Source: Membranipora membranacea
Lineage: Eukaryota > Bryozoa > Gymnolaemata > Cheilostomatida > Membraniporidae
NCBI GenBank assembly: GCA_914767715.1
Contig: OU612073.1
Coordinates: forward strand, 19,964,001-20,028,000
Direction: 5' to 3'
Length of the DNA stretch: 64,000 bases
The translations under genes and the position numbers were made by a program. A model generated the notes under the pieces. The model worked only from the letters and a program-made list of their open reading frames with translations. It made no database searches and was not told the DNA's origin. Positions 60,060 through 64,000 of this stretch are shown here, piece after piece (position 1 is the first letter of the stretch; every line of letters starts with the position of its first letter).

Positions 60060-60640
60060 ACTTGTACATGTGATAGGGGTAAATTGTTAAACTTGTTAAT
60101 TGATTTATATTTTCGTATTAATATTATATGTATAACAATTTAATTAATATATTTATAATTTATATGTATCTGTACTCCATATTTTATAGATATTTTTATA
60201 ATTCGTGTTAAATAAATGCATTTTCAATTTAAAGTTCCATTTATATTGATGAATTATATTTGTAAAATTCATAAAAATATTATTTACTTATAAATTATAT
60301 TTGTAAAATTTATAAAAATTTTATTCATAAATTATATTTGTAAAATTTATGATAATATTATTTATTTATAAACAATATTTGTAAAATTTATGAAAATTTA
60401 TATACAAATAATATTTGTAAAATTTATAAAAAATTATTTATAAACTATGTATGTAAAATTTATCAAAATTGATTTATAAAATAAAAACAAAATTTTAAAT
60501 CATATTTCTCTCAAGTATGAAATAATTTATACATATTATATGTATAAAAATGCTTTTAATATATAGCATATGTATTAAATATGTATGAATATTTGATAAT
60601 AAACAAGATTTATTATTCATATAAAATAATCAGGGATCCC
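60060..60640. repeat. AT-rich region with a ~38-bp minisatellite
   Basis: Over 80% A+T by eye. From about 60240 to 60478 the word ATATTTGTAAAATTTAT recurs about six times at 36-42 bp spacing, with AAATTATA joining units. Possible matrix-attachment or unstable DNA; no gene. Confidence 0.75.
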
Positions 60641-60956
60641 TGCAATTAATTGGCTAGTTCATCAACTTGGTGCATTTATGATGAGACACCCTAGCTAGAC
60701 AGATACTCAACATCAAGTGGTGGCAGTTTATATCTAATGAAAAGATCCTGAAAACAACTTCCTTGCCTAGAATGTACGACATTCTCATCGACAGATGTCA
60801 ATAGCCTAGATAACACCGGAATACCAAAGCTTATATTGTGCTCACAAGTCACTGATGGTACACGTAAAATTCGGCATCCAAAGCTGAGATACAAGAATAT
60901 TATCCAAGGAAGCCTGAAAGATCGAGATATCCGCATTGGATCTTGGCAGAGATGGA

Positions 60957-61506
60957 TGGATCAAATATGAATATATTGATTTGTCAAAGCAAAGAATACT
61001 AAAAAATACTAGTTGATGATGAGTAGTGATAATAGTCACGTATGCTTCAATGTAGATAAAGTTGTCAAAAGCCCAAAATCAATGGCGGCTACTCTAAATG
61101 AGTCTGTGATGGCAATCACTTGTACCTGAGTAGCTGAATGGAGAACAACTCAAATCAAAATGGCAAATAGGATGTTAAAAACAAATAAGTTAGGCAAGTT
61201 TTGTAAATAAACTGAGCAAATGAGTGTACATAATATATATTTGCAGAGTTAATGAATCCAAGAGAGATCAGGTAGAACCCCCACATACAATCTCTCAAGG
61301 GATTCCACAAGATGTACAAAAGGTGTACCTCTTCCACACACCTCGTTGTCAGTGTAATGATGACAATATTATATAGAAGTCGCACTACAGCCTCAAAGTC
61401 TCTCATCTCGGAATTCAAATCATTTTGATGTAGTTCATCTCAGTTTGTGATATTATGATTATATGCAACATGTCTGTGTATGATATGACCTAATACAGTT
61501 TGCTTT
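60957..61506 (-). repeat. 3' flank of gene E, homologous to that of gene D
   Basis: Aligns with 46693-47211 (see there). It contains the 3' UTR of gene E; the poly(A) site is not placed. Confidence 0.75.
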
Positions 61507-63828
61507 CTAATCATCACAGTTGACAGGAGTTCCAGATCCGCAGTTCTTCACTAGATCAGTACGAAGCTCCTCGGCAATTATATGAAATGAAGATTGCCAG
61601 CCTGTGTATCCCTCTGTAGGGTTATACCCACTGCATGTACCAATAGCATATACAATGGTACGAGATCCTTTACTTATTCCATGACACATCCCACTCACTG
61701 TAAATACAATAAAATAAAGTATTTTTAATATTAGTTAGTGTTAGTTGCAGTTTTCATCCTCTTCAGGCTACTAACTGAGACAGTTGGTGGTGAAGCAGTG
61801 GCTAAGATTCTGACAGATCATCGTTACTTTATTGATTTGGGATGGTTGAGGTTATTGGGTACATTGGAGTAAAAGTAAGAACAATTGTTCCGGATTTGTA
61901 ACTGATTTAAACCCAAAATTATGTGAGCAAAGTCACTGGTTAGGTACCTTTAAATATTTATAGACAAGGAATGGGTTGAGAGACTAATGGATGCCAGATT
62001 TGGAATCTCTGTCCAATCAGGGAGAATTCTCCCTGGTCCAATACATCTGTATACTACCTTTTGGTGCTATAAGTATCATATTCTAAAACTTATTCAAATA
62101 AAGTGTAAACAAAATTTTGAGTGGAGATAAATCTAAAAGTTCTATGACATCAATATAGTTCAATGATGTGTGATAATCATTATGTAAGTTAATTAAAATA
62201 ATTTTTGGAAACAGAGGCTTTGATAGCTGGCCGAACACACTTCAAACATACTGTTATAGGGGCACATGTGAGGGTTGAGAATTAAAGCTAAAGGTCTAGA
62301 TCAAGAGTTTGATTAGATACTAGAATACTAAACAAACTTAATGTTTTTCAACGCGATTTGTCACGTGACCTGGGAGAGTTCCCTTTATGGATGGCACAGA
62401 CTGCGGGAAATCCCATTCATTTTCGTTTTTACATCCATCAGGTAACGTTGCCTATATCTCATCAATGGACGGCAGCAGAGTGATAAAAATAAATGGGTAT
62501 TTGTAATGATGCATGGAGATTCCAAAGCTGACAATTCTCATCTTATCTTGTCTATAACTCTTTAATGGCCCTTGCTCTGGGCGGGATTCAATATTATTTT
62601 TCCACTGGTGTAGTTAAATTGAGAATTAAGAGACAATATTTGGCATCTTTCACTGGAATAAGGCTGACTCATAGACTTAATAATAAACCTAGACAGGACA
62701 CCAAACAAAGCCGAAGTGAGGCACTTAATTATGCGGGACGTAACAACATTGGAAGGTTTAGTAGTATTGGTGTTATCATTGATTTACTGTCCATAATCCA
62801 GGTTTCGTTAACTCGATCAAATTTGATTGTATTTTGAGTTTGAAAATTGCTTTATAATCGTGTTATCAACTTGATTGTTATTTCCACTGTTGACAGCAAG
62901 CCGCAAAATCTATTGTAATTTTCAAACTCAAAATCCGATCAAAATTGATTTAGTTATCAACCAAAGAACTGGTATGGTATGAGCTGTGAGTCAATGATAA
63001 TAGCAATGCTACTACACCTACCAATGTCGTTATATATAAGGTTGACCAAAACCGCCAATGTTTCCCACATTATATCCCCAGTGCCTGTAATTATGGCGGT
63101 TTTGGTCGACCAAAACGGCCACTGTAGCTGCAAATCATACTTGTTTTCTTTTTCTAATTACAGACACTGTGGATTTTATGTGGGAAAAATTGGCAGTTTT
63201 GGTCAACCGTAGTTACATCGCCCATAATTAAATGTCTCAGTGCCTCATATGCTAATTCTCCATACAGTATCCTGTCAACGTTTATTATTAAGTCTCCGAG
63301 CTGACTTAGCCTCCTACCTTGCATCGGCTGATGAACATTGGTGTAATAGTTAAAGTAAGATACTCCCTCTATGGTACCTGGGTTACCACATTCGTTACCG
63401 TCTATTTTAAAATACCTGCAAATAGTAAAGAGTATAATATAGTAAGTGCCACCTTTAATCTTCTGATGAGTACTCTGGCGATGGGCGCAATCTGGTGATC
63501 ACCATCAACAGTGAGATTTGACTTATTCATAAACCTCACTCTGCCCGTATGCATTCCGTTATATAGCTCCTTTACAAAATATATCATTCAAACATTCTTA
63601 CAGTAACTATAATTGCCACTAACCATCTGCCACATTGGCTGTAACCGCCATTATATATAGTCCTGTGATCTCCGTTAGCTGTGAGTCTTAGTCCCGTATC
63701 TGTGTACTCTTTCACATATGTGACTGACAGTAAATCAGCATTATCATCGCCTTTATTCATGGCATACCACTGCCAGTGCTCTATGTTTGCATGCATACTC
63801 TTGTACATCTGCCAGTTTGGGCCGTATA
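61507..63828 (-). CDS. Gene E (3' part): CTHRC1-like domain 3, continues past the window
   Basis: The last three coding exons: 63624-63828, 63318-63415 and 61507-61697 (stop 61507-61509). Lengths and phases are identical to exons 12-14 of B and D. They encode domain 3: IEHWQWYAMNKGDDNADLL, the SQCGRW|YFKIDGNEC block across the phase-2 intron, the phase-1 junction before SGMCHG, GWQSSFHII-EEL and a final NCDD. No damage is seen. The 5' eleven exons lie beyond 64000, assuming the paralog structure. Intron 13 is 1,620 bp against 379 bp in gene D because of two transposon insertions. Confidence 0.88.
61954..62559. mobile_element. Repeat X copy with terminal repeats, in intron 13 of gene E
   Basis: About 606 bp bounded by TATAGACAAG (near 61960) and its complement CTTGTCTATA (near 62555). 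CTTTAA occurs on both sides (61948-61953 and 62560-62565). The intron of gene D has the same flanks joined (GTACCTTTAATGGCC) without the insert. Homologous to 10841-11500. Confidence 0.8.
62670..63298. mobile_element. P-like MITE in intron 13 of gene E, 629 bp
   Basis: Begins CATAGACTTAATAATAAACC and ends with a degenerate complement. The flanks are GGCTGACT (62662-62669) and AGCTGACT (63299-63306), an 8-bp duplication with one change. Gene D has a single GGCTGAC at the matching place and no insert. A second foldback is nested inside (63040-63208). Confidence 0.82.
63040..63208. mobile_element. Foldback nested in the P-like MITE
   Basis: The arms 63040-63095 and 63153-63208 are inverted copies with GGTTGACCAAAAC-GCCAA and TTTCCCACAT. 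A second small palindrome, TTTTGGTCGACCAAAA, lies at about 63110-63125. Confidence 0.75.
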
Positions 63829-64000
63829 CTTTTCAAAAACAAAAACCCAAAACTATTAATCGACATCGACCCCTTACAGTTGAGAATGCATTAATGTTGA
63901 GATTTCATGCATAATGACAGCTAAATTTGAATCCAGCATGGCTTATTTCTAATGTATCCCGACTTTCAGCTCTTTTGGCACATTTGGTTGTTATTTGTGA

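Noticed and set aside
60240-60478. CRISPR array
   Set aside because: The regular spacing is a degenerate AT-rich minisatellite with no unique spacers, in an animal genome.

Overview
This is animal nuclear DNA, not bacterial. It is AT-rich, genes are split by GT-AG introns of about 100-2500 bp, and the rest is dense with foldback (MITE-like) elements, tRNA-derived SINEs and decayed non-LTR retrotransposons. The gene family and the repeat style suggest a non-bilaterian metazoan such as a sponge or cnidarian. That placement is an inference of low confidence.

The core of the window is a head-to-tail array of five minus-strand paralogs, called A-E here. They encode secreted proteins whose body is three successive CTHRC1-type (collagen triple helix repeat-containing 1) C-terminal domains. 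I recognise the family from the W-Y/F-x-x-x-x-G-x-x-C block, the following G-x-C segment and the GWN/GWQ-S-x-x-x-x-x-x-E block. I rebuilt the exons by hand from splice sites and reading frame. A spans 8228-17689 (15 coding exons; 682 codons if all are joined, 630 if only one copy of exon 7 is used). B spans 24009-34027 (14 exons, 628 codons). C spans 36987-46359 and is a decayed pseudogene lacking exons 3-6. D spans 47212-57605 (14 exons, 628 codons). E enters from the right edge and only its last three coding exons (61507-63828) are in the window. The exon lengths of B and D are identical, and the total length is divisible by three in A, B and D. Each protein starts with a signal peptide, followed by a Cys-rich N-terminal region (exons 2-4) and then domain 1 (exons 5-7), domain 2 (exons 8-11) and domain 3 (exons 12-14). 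I saw no Gly-X-Y collagen repeat.

Layout: 1-3935 has no supported gene (a foldback element, a short repeated ORF and a tRNA-SINE). 3936-7530 is a P-superfamily-like transposon with an 8-bp target duplication, long internal inverted arms and a THAP zinc-finger exon. 8228-18200 is gene A. 18200-24000 is intergenic and holds one non-LTR retrotransposon nested inside another. 24009-34300 is gene B. 34300-36986 is intergenic and holds a 34-bp minimal P-like element. 36987-46600 is pseudogene C, with two TTAA-flanked foldback elements where its missing exons should be. 47212-57605 is gene D, with a tandem U2-snRNA-headed repeat and a hexanucleotide minisatellite in its introns. 57606-61506 holds a decayed LINE and an AT-rich minisatellite. 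61507-64000 is the 3' part of gene E, with two transposon insertions for which gene D supplies the empty sites.

The array shows active birth-and-death evolution. Gene A is a recombinant between a B-like and a D-like paralog, with the breakpoint visible inside a relic of exon 8. C is dying. D and E also share their 3' flank. The three-domain CTHRC1-like architecture in a tandem cluster is the most interesting biology here. The family is linked to extracellular matrix and Wnt/planar polarity signalling in vertebrates; its role here is unknown.
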